Of a DNA stretch of 64,000 bases, positions 1 to 11,041 are shown in pieces. Position 1 is the first letter of the stretch. Every line of letters begins with the position of its first letter. Made by a program: the position numbers and the translations under genes. This DNA comes from Auanema rhodensis (lineage: Eukaryota; Nematoda; Chromadorea; Rhabditida; Rhabditidae): the NCBI GenBank assembly GCA_964057225.1, contig OZ059899.1, positions 14,702,501 through 14,766,500 on the forward strand. Direction: 5' to 3'. The notes under the pieces are model-generated. The model searched no databases and had not been told where the DNA came from. It saw nothing but the letters and a program-made list of their open reading frames with translations.

Positions 1-371
1 GCATAATATACTGAACTTTCTGTGAAATAAAGCTGTCTAATAGCTAGAGCTTTAAGCGAGTGAATCTGCAGGTAAGCTGAAGACGATGAAACATGACAAT
101 CCATTAAAGAAGTTTCCTAATACATCAGAAAACATATGAGGTAGATTACAAGGAAAAATAAAAACTGAACCCACGATTCAGGAACAAAAATGAGTAAAAC
201 AAGGGGGAAAAATAGAGGAAAGACAATGTCTTGCCTATAAAATCATGTTGAACACTTGCCAGACAAACATCATCCTGTATATGTAGCACAACCTACTATG
301 CTCTTTTTTCTTTTTACAATCACAAAGAAACTCTCACTCCAATCACTTAGTTTTTCTTTTTTTTCCATCCT

Positions 372-379
372 TCTCTCTA

Positions 380-410
<31 letters not shown>

Positions 411-462
411 CCTCTCTCTCTCTCTCTCTCCCTCTCTCCCTCTCTCTCTCTCTCTCTCTCTT
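372..462. repeat. CT dinucleotide microsatellite
   Basis: Nearly pure (CT)n with a few interruptions (G, CC). It has pyrimidines on the + strand, opposite to most tracts in this block, which are GA on the + strand. The Ser/Leu repeat peptide it would encode is an artefact. Confidence 0.95.
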
Positions 463-963
463 TCAATATATTCTACTCTTTATATCACATAAAATATAAA
501 AAAGTTAGTATCTTTTCAACGAAAACAACAAGAAATCGGTAAGTTTCATCGTATGAGTTAAATATAAGAACAAACAAAAATACAAAGACATGTATACGTA
601 TTTATTTGGACAAAAAAACTTATAAGGTAATTGAGGTATTGACTTCTAAACTTTTGTTCTAAAAAGAAAAAGACAAAACGTTGGAAATACTAAGAATAGC
701 CGACAACCTAGGACGTTTAGCCGCTGCAAAGGGGATTCATTTTGTTTTTGTGGTGAAAAAAGATCATCGTTTCTTTCTTAGAAGTATGAAGAATCCAATG
801 ATGAGGCATGGGAACGATGACTGAACGATTGGGGCAACGATTCGATTCATCGTTCTCACATCGAAACGCATCTCTATCCATCTCCTACCGATGTATGAAG
901 CTTCGAGAATCAAAAAGACTAATTATCGGTTTCTCTTTTTCATCTTTTTCATTTTTCATTCAC

Positions 964-2549
964 TCATTCCCCTCTGGCCTCGTTGAAATCCGCGCATCGT
1001 CAATTGACGCCATCTGTAATCTATGGCTAAGCTTAAAGATGCCTCAGGGCAGTACAAAACCCGAATGACTGCAGGATTTGCAAAGAGAAAGAGTAAGAAA
1101 AAGAGATTTGAATAGCAAGAAAGAGAGTAAAGAAAATGTAGAGAATGATAAAGAGAGAGGGTTAAAGATATACATAGAGAGAGAGGGGGGATGGAGAGAG
1201 AAATAAAGAATAGGGTGAGAAACATTTGAGAAACGAAGAGAAAAGGAAAGAGAAAAAAAACATTTTAAAAGGTGTAAGAGACTCATTAATGCTTTATGAG
1301 AAAAAAAGTTCAGATTTCTTTCAATTCAAATTGGAAAAAGCTTCAGAAAAAGTTTTATGTGTTTGGGTAATACTTCAAACTAAAGGTATATCGTTCGAAA
1401 GCAAACGCGTTCCAATGAGATGAATAGGTCATGAAGGTTTATGATAACTGGCCATTAGTACCTTTGGTTCATCTAACTGATAAGAAAAGTAAGAATGAGG
1501 GAGACGAAGAAGGAGGGGAGGAGAGAGGAAGAGCCACTAGCAGAGAGCATGACCAGTGTTTAAACCAACAAAAAAGAGATAGTTGTGGAGCGAAACGCTG
1601 ACAGCCAGCACAATAGCGGTCAAACAATATGAAAAATGATTTTGGAATTGATATGAAGCATGTTCAAGTTAAGTCAGATGGTATGAGCTTGATGAATAGA
1701 AGGAGGGAAATAGGAAGAAAAATAAGAGGGAAGCGGGTGGGAGGGCAGAAGAGAGAGAGAAATAGAGAGAGTGAGGGAGAAAACGTTTGAGAGAGAAATA
1801 AGAAGGGTTGTCAAAGGCGGCGACGACGTCCACCACAAGGAAAAAGAGGATGATGAGATGATGATGGTGATGATGAAGAATGGAGAAATGGAGAAGACGA
1901 AGAAGAAGAAGAGCCAAGATGAAAACGACCAGAAGGGGGAGAAGAAGAAGAAAAATTCTGTGGAAGAAGTCTTACAGCATTACTCTCATTCCTAGACATT
2001 CTAACACACTCTCTCACCATGCAACTTCTGCAAATTCGCGCAAATGTCCTGAGGGGATAACATTGGCCGTCTGGTTGCGGACATACTGAATTCAGAACAA
2101 TCCACCAAAGAAGGCAAGAAGAAAGAAAGACGACTACACTAAGAAGCATCATAAGCTCACGGTGATGACTGTGATGATGGCTTTCGGAAGACCAGACAGG
2201 ATTTGAACAAATGGAGAGTAGGCTCGTAATGTTAGCGTATGAAGGCAGAAAAGTTAAGAAATGACTCAAGAATGATGAAGGAAAAAATTGTGAAAAAGGG
2301 AAAAACGGGAAGAAATTAAATTCATAGAAGAGTAATGACAGAAATATTCTCAAGTTTATGATGATGGCGATAAACTATGTGACAACGGGAATATTTGAGT
2401 TCTCCACCTACAACGAGAAAACGTCCATGAAGAAGACAACTTAAGATCAAAAAAAAAGAAGAAAAAGTATATGAAGAGAAAGATGTGATGAGGATGATTG
2501 CTCGTAGAAACAATTGAATACCTCCAGCATCAGAAGTGGCTGCTGTCTG
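964..2549 (-). CDS. Candidate three-exon fragment of an unrecognised minus-strand gene
   Basis: Three minus-strand pieces have splice-like borders and compatible phases. (1) 2549-2522 is a 28-base microexon between TTTGTTTCAG and GGTATTC, encoding QTAATSDAG plus one base. (2) 2085-2018 lies between CTGAATTCAG and GTGAGAG. Read in the inherited phase it gives a cysteine-rich stretch starting VCPQPDGQCYPL and ending ARICRSCM, and it ends in phase 0. (3) 1013-964 lies between GATTACAG and GTGAATG and encodes MASIDDARISTRPEGN. All three stay open when joined, and all are islands of ordinary composition in purine-rich DNA. Against this, there is no recognised domain, no clear first or last exon, and the introns (436 and 1004 bases) are unlike the roughly 50-base introns elsewhere here. 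Four cysteines in 23 residues suggest a disulphide-bonded or metal-binding segment, but this is inference. Confidence 0.25.
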
Positions 2550-2817
2550 CTGAAACAAAGAAGCACATACACATTGAATTGTGACAATGACGATGAAGAT
2601 GAGGATCGAATATGAAGAACAACGATGACCAGGAATGGTCTGGACGAATGATGGGAACACCAGCTTATGAATACAATGATGACGTAAAAAGTGAGCAGAA
2701 ACATTGACAAGTATTGATATAAAAGGAGAGGGGGGGGGTGATAGGAGCATAGCTGGGAGGTCAGGACAACAGTTTGAAGCTTGATACCACTTATGCACAT
2801 AAGCTCTTAGATGTACC

Positions 2818-2820
<3 letters not shown>

Positions 2821-2871
<51 letters not shown>

Positions 2872-2883
2872 AAGAGAGAGAGA
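2821..2883. repeat. AG dinucleotide microsatellite
   Basis: About 60 bases of almost perfect (AG)n, followed by an imperfect GA tail. It is the longest GA run in the left block. Confidence 0.95.
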
Positions 2884-3548
2884 AACGAAGTTAAAAAAAA
2901 AAGAAGAAAAATCTTAAAATTCTAATGAATTTAAAAGTTCCAATTGTATATTCAATATCTAACTGAAGAAACAAACGAATAAAAAAAAAGAAAAAATGAC
3001 ACTGAAAGCTGCTAAAGAAAACGGTGAAAGCACGAAAGTGAGAAAGATAGAGTCGAGAAGATTTCAATTGCACTTTTTAAGAAAAAAAAATGAATGTATT
3101 GCTAGGCATAGGACGAATATGTATGCTTGCAATTGAATAAAACCTGCATATATCTGGTTTTCAGTAAAACGAAAAGGTAAAAAGGAAGAACATACATACA
3201 TTATAGATTTTTCTTTGTTTTTATTCTGAAAAATAATGATGTAAGAAGAAGAACATCAACAGCTTCTCATTAATCATTGTGAGCTTAACAACAAATCAAA
3301 TTTTATAATGACAATCGCATTTTATTCGAAAAAAAAAATTGAATTGAAGGTTGAATCTATGAATGGTGTGAATACATGGCATGTGTAAGAAGAAGAAATA
3401 TAAGAAGAGTTCCTTATATCATCTTTTTTCTTTTTTTTTTCTATTTTTTTTTTGTCAAAAAAAAAATTTCTATATTTTAAAAATTAAAATCTATATCAAT
3501 TTCAAAAATGCTAATTAGATAACTAAAAGTTCACGTATTTCACGTAAT

Positions 3549-3567
3549 TCACGTGAAATTTCACGTG
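3549..3567. promoter_or_regulatory. Paired E-box palindromes (TCACGTGA and TCACGTGC)
   Basis: TCACGTGA at 3549-3556 is followed five bases later by a second CACGTG core at 3562-3567, with two further CACGT half sites just upstream (3531-3545). TCACGTGA is the preferred site of bHLH-ZIP factors of the TFEB/MITF type (HLH-30 in C. elegans). The motif is seen directly; binding is inferred. Confidence 0.4.
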
Positions 3568-6245
3568 CACGTATCAGAGACAAACTGGCAGGGTATTGCC
3601 TTTCATTTTTTTTCACACATTCGATATAGAGCAGTTGAATTCCGAAGTTGCAGGTCGTTTTAGTAAAAGAAAAAGCATGCGGTGCAATTGCTTGTGATTT
3701 TAAAAGTTTTGATCTTACTAAATTTTAACTTTCGTTTTTTTTCAAAACCGTTAGAATATGGAGATACGGAAAAAGCTCAGATTTTCATGTTTTTGTGAAT
3801 ACATAAAACTAACTGAAGTAGAAGAAGGGAAAGTGAAAACAGAGCTGAAGCTGCATCGTTTGTTCTATGGATACGGATTTCTTAGTGAAAAGCTAAGCAA
3901 TGAGATAAGAAAGGAATATGTATATAAGAAAGTCAGTAAAATTGGCAAAATATGAAATAAGAAAAAAAGGTAATAACTATTGAATTCTTATCAAATTTAA
4001 CATAGGGAGAGGATACAGGAAGAAGGAAATCAACAATTGCTTGAACAACTACCTTGTTCCAACATCTCAATTAGTCTTTCGCTTTTTCTTTTTTTTAAGA
4101 GCAACGTGTGCTCATTTTCTTTTCTTGAAAGTCATCTCTCTTCTTTAAATCGTTTGTTCCATTTCAATTGAACGTTCGAAACATAGGTGGCCGTTAAGCT
4201 TCGGCCTCAAGGCATGTTCAATTCCAAGAAAAATAGAACAGCAGCCATCTTTTTCAAGCATGTTCGAAACACATTGGATAATCTTGGTGAATGGCATAGT
4301 AGCGCGTTCAGAATATATTCAAGCTTCAAAATAGGTAAGTTTATGTCATGACATAAGGTTTGATGAAGTTGAAAGCAGCTAAAAGACCCTGTGTTTGCGA
4401 GCACATGTGCTATCTGAGCACAGTTTCGTAACATGATGTTCGGAGAAATTCGAAAGCTAATTTCGCCATGTTTCTTGATAATTCTTTTGCTTTAAGCTTA
4501 AGAAGTTAATAACGAAAACGAATTAAGAAAGCTAGTTAAACACTTGCACCAAACTATTTGTCTGAAAGATCGCATTTCTCTCATTTTTCATGTCTTTTAT
4601 ATTTTCGTTTCTTTTCTCAATCTGCCAATCTTGTAATCTTTGCCGAAAAAAAAAGTTTATTATCTGATTACGTGAATGACATTCATCATCTCATAAGCTA
4701 CACAGTGCTCTTCTGTCAATAAAGCTTATCGATGTACATGTGTCGCCTGTCTGCTTGAATCCGTCGGAAGACTTTGCCGAACATCATCATCATCATGCTT
4801 TGCTTTGCTTTGTTTTAATGTCCTTATATTCAACTCTTTCTGTCATATTCATATAAGACATTTTCAATACGAATATGTATATCATTGCGCGAATGATGTC
4901 ATTGCTTCAGTCGAGCGTATGAGGAGCATCGCCGTGAGATTCTCAGGTATCGCTTGCACATAAGGTGGGCTAGCATATTCTACGACATATTTCTAGTAAT
5001 TTGAGTGATATTTGTGTTTGTTGATCTTCAACAAAAAGATTAATGTGAAATTTGGAAAGCATAAACTGTAGAACTGTATTGAAAGGTTGGATGTAGCATC
5101 GATATGCTGCTTACCTAGAAGGTAGACAGGCGTTTTGTGTTCTGTGAAGTCTGATAAAGCTAAAGGAATTGCTAAATAGACGACAAACAATGCTTTAGCT
5201 ACGGTCATTTGCAATTCGACGTAAAATTTCGAAGCCACAACTGCAAGAAAAGTAGGAACAATTCAGCAAAAAAACATCTAGCAGGCAGTTGGTTCGCTTT
5301 TCTTTGCTCATCAGTCCTCTTTTGAGGTCCCACTTCACTCACTGACTCACAGTATTTTTGTGCGTAAAAGGGGAGATGAAAGCTAGGAAGCATGCTAGAT
5401 GAAGAAGTATGATGTGAAGAAGAGAAAAGAGAAGAAATAAGGTATTCCAGAAGACGAGAGAGGTAAAAGAAAAAAAGAACAACTTGGAACACAGAAAGAA
5501 GTATTTCCTCATAAAATTTTTAATTTTTCGGAAATAGGTTGACATTCATGTTTAGTCGATAGCAACAGACATGTGAAATGTTTAGATTTTAGTAACATTA
5601 CATAAAAAGAAAATCATCTGTCGCTCGAAGTTGTATACGGACGCATGTAATACCCCCGTATCAAACTCAACGGCTGATGAAAGTGTAAAAAAGGACAAAT
5701 AGTTGTTTGAAACCAGTGATTAGAATTAAGATACACAAGAAAATAACTATTTAGAACTATAAGAAGACTTATGAAAACAGCAAAAAGTGAAGAAGGCACA
5801 CTTAGTGAAGGATGGAGCAGCAGAATGGATGGATATTTAGAGAAAAGGGGAGAGGTGACGTTTGAAAACACAGACAAAAATAGTTTGCTGAGGTTACACC
5901 TCAGAGTTGTTTGACAAGTGAGAGCAATTGGTTCAAAGCTTTGGATGATATATGAACATGTATCATTGAACGATACATACACATGTACCACAAGCTTGAA
6001 GAAACAAATGGATGATAAAAAGAACTTGAATGATAGAAAAGAAAGACAGAGAGAGAGAGAGTAATAGAAAGAAAAAAAGAACAACTGCAATGAACGAAGA
6101 AGAAAAAATTAGAACAGCGAAGGAGGTTCACTGCTAGATTAAGAGAAAGTGGTATTTAGAGAGAAAAAGAGATGAAAAGAGGGAAAATGAAAAAAAATCA
6201 GAGAGAAAAATAAAGAGAGCGAAAGAAATTTTTTAGAGAGGGAAA

Positions 6246-6282
6246 CAGAGAGAGAGAGAAAGAGAGAGAGGGAGAGAGAGAA
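6246..6282. repeat. GA-rich microsatellite
   Basis: Imperfect (AG)n with GGAG and AAAG interruptions. A shorter (AG)n lies just upstream at about 6048-6062. Both sit beside a non-repetitive island at 6300-6500. Confidence 0.85.
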
Positions 6283-6415
6283 AGTTCGAAGAAAAAACTT
6301 AGCTCTGTTGCCCCCGGATGTAGAGAATGCAAGTTAGGCTCTGAGGTCCCTTGAGACGAGCAGCCGAACACTCATCAGATACACGAGACGACACTGAAAA
6401 CATTCGCCGGCTCAC

Positions 6416-6499
6416 TCTCGGGGACTCCTCCTTCATCATCGACAACGAGGCCAAATGTGCATCTTCTTCCGTTCCAGGAGAACAAAAAGCGGAATAACT
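6416..6499 (-). CDS. Possible exon of an unrecognised minus-strand gene
   Basis: An island of ordinary composition inside purine-rich DNA. On the minus strand one frame is open for 66 codons, from 6499 down to a TAA at 6301-6299. A good donor (AGA|GTGAGC) lies at 6416/6415 and would end the exon in phase 0 after residues EESPR. A possible acceptor (TTGAAG) lies just upstream of 6499. The phase would allow direct joining to the microexon at 2549. The opposite strand is also open across much of this island, which weakens the call. No domain was recognised. Confidence 0.2.
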
Positions 6500-7104
6500 T
6501 CAATAAATATGAACTGATGGACCTCCTCTTAAAGGATTCTGAAGTCACATTAACGTCATCATGATCATGCCGCGATAGTTATCATGAATTTAAGGTGACA
6601 TGTGACAAGAATGAATGTTCTGATGTTCAGAAACACAAACGTACTACATGTCAAATGAGAAGAGAAAAGAGAGAAGATTCGAAGTTTTAAGAGTTTTAAG
6701 TGAGCTACGAATGATTGAAACAATCTGTGCCAATAAGATGAAATGACAGCGAGCGGCAGGCAAAGGACAAAATATCTCAATAAGCAATTTCAAAGAAAAC
6801 ATTGTGATGATAAAGATTAACTATCATTGATTTTTCTATTTAGATATACTATAATAATAGATTTGATAGTAATATTTGAAAATTACATGTCAATAGAGTC
6901 ATTGATATTTCATATAGACCTGATTTGTTGCTTGTTGCATGAGTATAAACATGTAATCATTTTCAGTACAATAGAAAAATAATGAAATGATTAAGAATAA
7001 CAAGAAAAACATATTAGATAAATAATGAGATGACAGAAGAATTGAGAAAAAAATTGAAACACAACCGTTAATCACGTCAGCAACAACGAAAATGAAACAG
7101 GTGC

Positions 7105-7126
7105 TCACGTGAACAGGTTCACGTGC
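7105..7126. promoter_or_regulatory. Second pair of TCACGTG E-boxes
   Basis: TCACGTGA at 7105-7112 and TCACGTGC at 7119-7126, centres 14 bases apart. This is the same motif pair (A-ending then C-ending) as at 3549-3567, where centres are 12 bases apart. Binding by a TFEB/HLH-30-type factor is inference. Confidence 0.4.
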
Positions 7127-8725
7127 AATGATATGTGCGTCAATCAGATTCGAACTGAAATCATTTTCTTGTTTTAAGCGTTCGATTTTCTCAGAAAATA
7201 AAAAAAATCAATTGTGATTCATATTCAGGAGAAATAAACAAAGAAAACGAACAGAAACAACTACGAAAAGGAAGTTTAACGAATGTTGATTCCAACACAA
7301 CAAAAGCTAAGAACTTGGCAGACTAGAAGGCGTCGTTCACATCATAATTTCGGAGCTCAAGACAAACCAGTCTACGCGTGCTGATGTCCGTATCGGGTAA
7401 CAAACCAAGAACCGTTAAATGAGTCGCCTAGGTTGGAAAGAAAGCTAACGAGGCTAAGAAGTAGTTAAGAACAAAAGACAAGTATATTAGAATGAAAAAC
7501 GTTTTCAAATTAAAAGCAAGCGAAATCTTATGATGATTTCCCTAACAAGCATGCAGAAATGATGGCACAATGACAAGTAAACTATTTTTCACTTTCGAAG
7601 CATTGCAAAAGCATACATAGATTGTCAATGAATCGCTTTTCCAGATGAATAGGGTTGAATATGCAAATATATAAAAATCTGTATAGAATAAGTTTTGTTG
7701 AAAAGAGTTCAGTTTGCAAAGAACATGATATAACAGCCACGCCGGAACTTTTTATAAGAAAAGTTCAACTTTGTAAAACAACTGGAGGGCAGGTAGCCAG
7801 CTAATTTATCATCCAGGACAAGACCTGTCAACACATTTCAAAAATCCCTCGGGCGGCCGTCTTAAACACAAAGCAGAGCATATGAGAAAATAGTAAGATC
7901 TCAGGAGATTGTAAGGAACAAAATGAGAGAGAGAGACAGACATAGCATATGAGAAAGCGAAGAGAGATAGAAGAGCCTCTGAACTAAAACGACAGAAATA
8001 AGAAGACATTTCAAAGAAGTGTCATGAAATCCGATACCGGTGTCTCTTTCAGGTGCCATTATCAAGCATCTACGATTATATCGTTCTATTGCCATAATAA
8101 AAAATCATAGTGAATAGTAGAAGGTAATATGTTGAGTTTGAAAGAGTAGCCGGAGAGAAAATAGCAGAAGATATACTTAACAATGAGCTAAGAAAACTTT
8201 TAATTTTGCTGAATTAGAATGTTACAACATAAAGGCGAGTTCACCCTCGTCTCATCTCCTTATACTACAAGATGTTTTGAACAAACAAAGAAAACAAGAA
8301 ACTGCCTGGTTCCCAAAAAATTCAAATACTCACACTTCATTAACAAAGTTGTTGAACAAATTCATGGCAAAATTGTAAATCCAGAAACTGAGGTTTGTTG
8401 CAGAATAAAATGTCACAGAGGAATATGCTTACACGGAAAAGACGAATGTCACCATTGAGGATCAGCTAATAATGACAAACAGCGTCAAAAAACCTCAAAG
8501 GCATGCAGAAGATGGATGACACAAAAAATACGAGCAGACGAAAAATCTCAGAAAAGGAGAGGGGGGAGGAGTATTCGAACTTATTAAAGTTGCAGTAGCT
8601 AATTGTCTTTCATATCTTCAGTATGCTAACAAATAGCTGACTGATTTGTAATATTTTTCAGAAAGAGTTCCGTTCCTTCCATTACCTGAACGAAAGCTTT
8701 TGGCATGAAGGCGAACATTTCTAAG

Positions 8726-10828
8726 TTAACTTACTTTTCTATCCAAATGAGGAACCGCTTTAAATTGTCCGAATTTTTTTCCCGTTTCATCGAAGAAGAA
8801 TTGGGTATAGCAATCATTGCAGAAAAACATGGGGCTTTGAGGCAGATAGTTACTTCCAACAACCCTCCAACTGAAAGAATTCTAATTTAGCATTGTTTGG
8901 GTTTGATCAAAGAAAAGACAATCGAAATCAATTTCGTTCATTACACATACTCCGCAGAATTCTTTTTGCATGCAGCACATATTAAAGACTTAAAGGATTT
9001 TTGAACGAGTTTGAAGGGAAAAGGCCCAGGAGCATCAGAATGTGATCTATAATCGAATAATGTAATTCCTAATTTCCTATGTAATACCTAAGCCATATAT
9101 CGTTAAAACAAAGTAAATGTTCACAAGTCCCTTGATGAAGGAATAGATAAGGCTGTCCTAGTCTCGCCACAAGATCTACAATTCTGTAAAAGAAGTCTGC
9201 TTAGCAAGCTCTCTTATAGGGAAATGATACTTAGTTTCTCTCATTGTAGCCGTTTTCATAGGTCCTATCTTATCTTTTCTGGAAGCCCACTGACGAATAG
9301 GTCTGAACATATTTAAAAATTTTATAAAAAACAAAAAAAAACATAAAAGCCATACTTACTCTGTTAAATCTACAGCATTAGGTGTCTCATCGTCGATATA
9401 AAACGTATCATGAATGAAGAAATAGGAAGAGGGGAAATGATACTAAGAACAATTTAAAAACGAATTTCTAAGAATAAATCAGGAAAACCTTATTCGTATC
9501 ATCCTCTCGAAGCTGTTTTTCACTCATATCTTCTGAAAACATATGATCTTGTGGACACAGCAAGCATTTTCGCAAATCAGACAGGGTATTTTGTCCACTT
9601 AGAAAAAACTTTTGTGCCACTTTTAACTAAAATAGTTCATTACAAAAATCTTCTTTATATAACCTACTAGTCTTCCCATTCGAATTTCATGCCGTTGTAA
9701 CTCTCGGGCATATCCTACGAAGAGAGAAACCGAAACGATTAAATCATCCTTAATTCCGAGCATTATAAGAAAAAAAATTTAAGTTCATGCCAACTTTCCC
9801 CCAAAAAAGGTTATCGCTACGCATTTCCTCATCCGGCATATAGTAATCTGATGTTACATGAAAATTTGTATGGGAAGGTTTCCATTTGACTTTCGCATTT
9901 TGCTCTTAAAAGTTTATTGTTTAAAGCTTCATTACAAGCAAAGGCCCACCACAAAGCTCCTCGCTAAACGTTGTACTACGTATGTTGTCCCAAACATTAT
10001 TTGAATCTTGATCTAAACATGTTCAACTAAGCTAAAATTTCACGAAACACCAATACTGTGATTTAGCAAAGTTCTTCCATGTAAAACTGCACAATGGTCT
10101 TGATCTAAACCAGATGTATATTATACATAGCCTGCTTTCACTAGGAAAACAATTTCTTCCAGCAAGATAGATGAGCTCAATCATCTGGCTGGTAAGCATT
10201 AAAAACTATTAAGCTCACATTCAGTTTCATTATTTTCGACTTCTGCTTGTATAATGGCTAGTTTATTAGTTGTGAATGGTGACATATCAGCCATATCATA
10301 TTTTAGCATTCGTAAGGCAGCCGATTTGTACTGACGGTTCAATCTCTTTACTCTTTCGGCCTTTAGTATTCTATGATATATATATATATGCTTGAATATC
10401 ATATAATAGTTAGAATAGTACACTCACTTCAAGGTTCTGAAATTGTTATTAGGAAATGATTCAATTGGAGCATTCAATTCTTCATATGTCCTGTCTTTTT
10501 CATATTCTGTATGGAATGACCTGTGTACCAAACGAGCAAATACCAGATGTTAGATTCAGAGCAAAAAACTCACTCTAAATCATCCAAGATATGTTGTGCT
10601 GCTTCTATTGGTAAATTTGTTAATTTCGAAAACCGTTTTATTATATTCCCCTCCGAAAACTTAGAAAATTGAAGAGCTTCCTCACAATATCTTCGAGCCC
10701 AGGAGGCATCTTCCATGAAGTCTCTGAACCAAACCATTTAAACTACTTATATTCTATTATTACCTGAACTGAGTAGGCTTAGTAACAAATACTTGTTCAT
10801 CTGAATGGAATATCTCATCCATACTCAT
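8726..10828 (-). CDS. SNAPC3: snRNA-activating protein complex subunit 3 (SNAP50)
   Basis: SNAPC3 is the DNA-contacting subunit of the complex that binds the proximal sequence element of snRNA genes for RNA polymerase II and III. The gene has about ten small exons. The first starts ATG AGT ATG GAT just after an acceptor-like TTTCAG (10828), which suits trans-splicing or an upstream intron. The N-terminal half is helical and charged (residues such as ERVKRLNRQYKSAALRM). The conserved core follows: QKFFLSGQNTLSDLRKCL, then HDTFYIDDETPNAVDL, then LGQPYLFLHQGTCEHLLCF, matching the family's LGSQ.L.DLRD, TFY.D and HQGDCEH blocks. The C-terminal zinc segment keeps CAAC and FFCNDC, with G.F.A.P..D near the end. 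Joined length is about 400 residues, close to human (411). The last intron (acceptor TTCTTTCAG) is needed to reach the C-terminal block. It lies downstream of DEK on the same strand. Confidence 0.9.
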
Positions 10829-11041
10829 TTTCTGAAAGGAAACCAAAAAGAAAAACAACCGCTCACGGCGTTAGCATAACTCAAAATGGTCCCCACAAGA
10901 AAATTTGAATATAGTTTTGAAAAATAAAACATTATCGGATTTATTGCTGACACAGGTCAAATGAGCAAGACAGAATTGTTAATGGTTAATATAATTGAGA
11001 TCGCTTATAAATACAGTCGATAATGAAATAATTTTTAATTC

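Larger units (their letters stand above)
1..8725. other. Gene-poor purine-rich block A
   Basis: Long stretch without a confidently recognised gene. Its + strand is dominated by A and G (GA microsatellites, GAA/GGA runs, AAAGAAGA patches), so the minus strand is pyrimidine-rich and yields many spurious Ser/Leu/Phe-rich frames. Short islands of ordinary composition interrupt it (around 820-1060, 2020-2085, 2520-2700, 6300-6500, 7310-7460). Some of these carry splice-like borders on the minus strand and are listed separately. It could be long introns or the 5' region of a minus-strand gene, or intergenic regulatory DNA. I saw no tRNA, rRNA or transposon protein. Confidence 0.6.

Noticed and set aside
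256-492. Open frame rich in Ser and Leu
   Set aside because: Translation of a CT microsatellite; no gene-like sequence remains outside the repeat.
8219-8458. 79-codon plus-strand frame ending in a Cys/His cluster
   Set aside because: No family recognised, no splice or promoter support, and codon pattern like the surrounding noncoding DNA. It could be chance.
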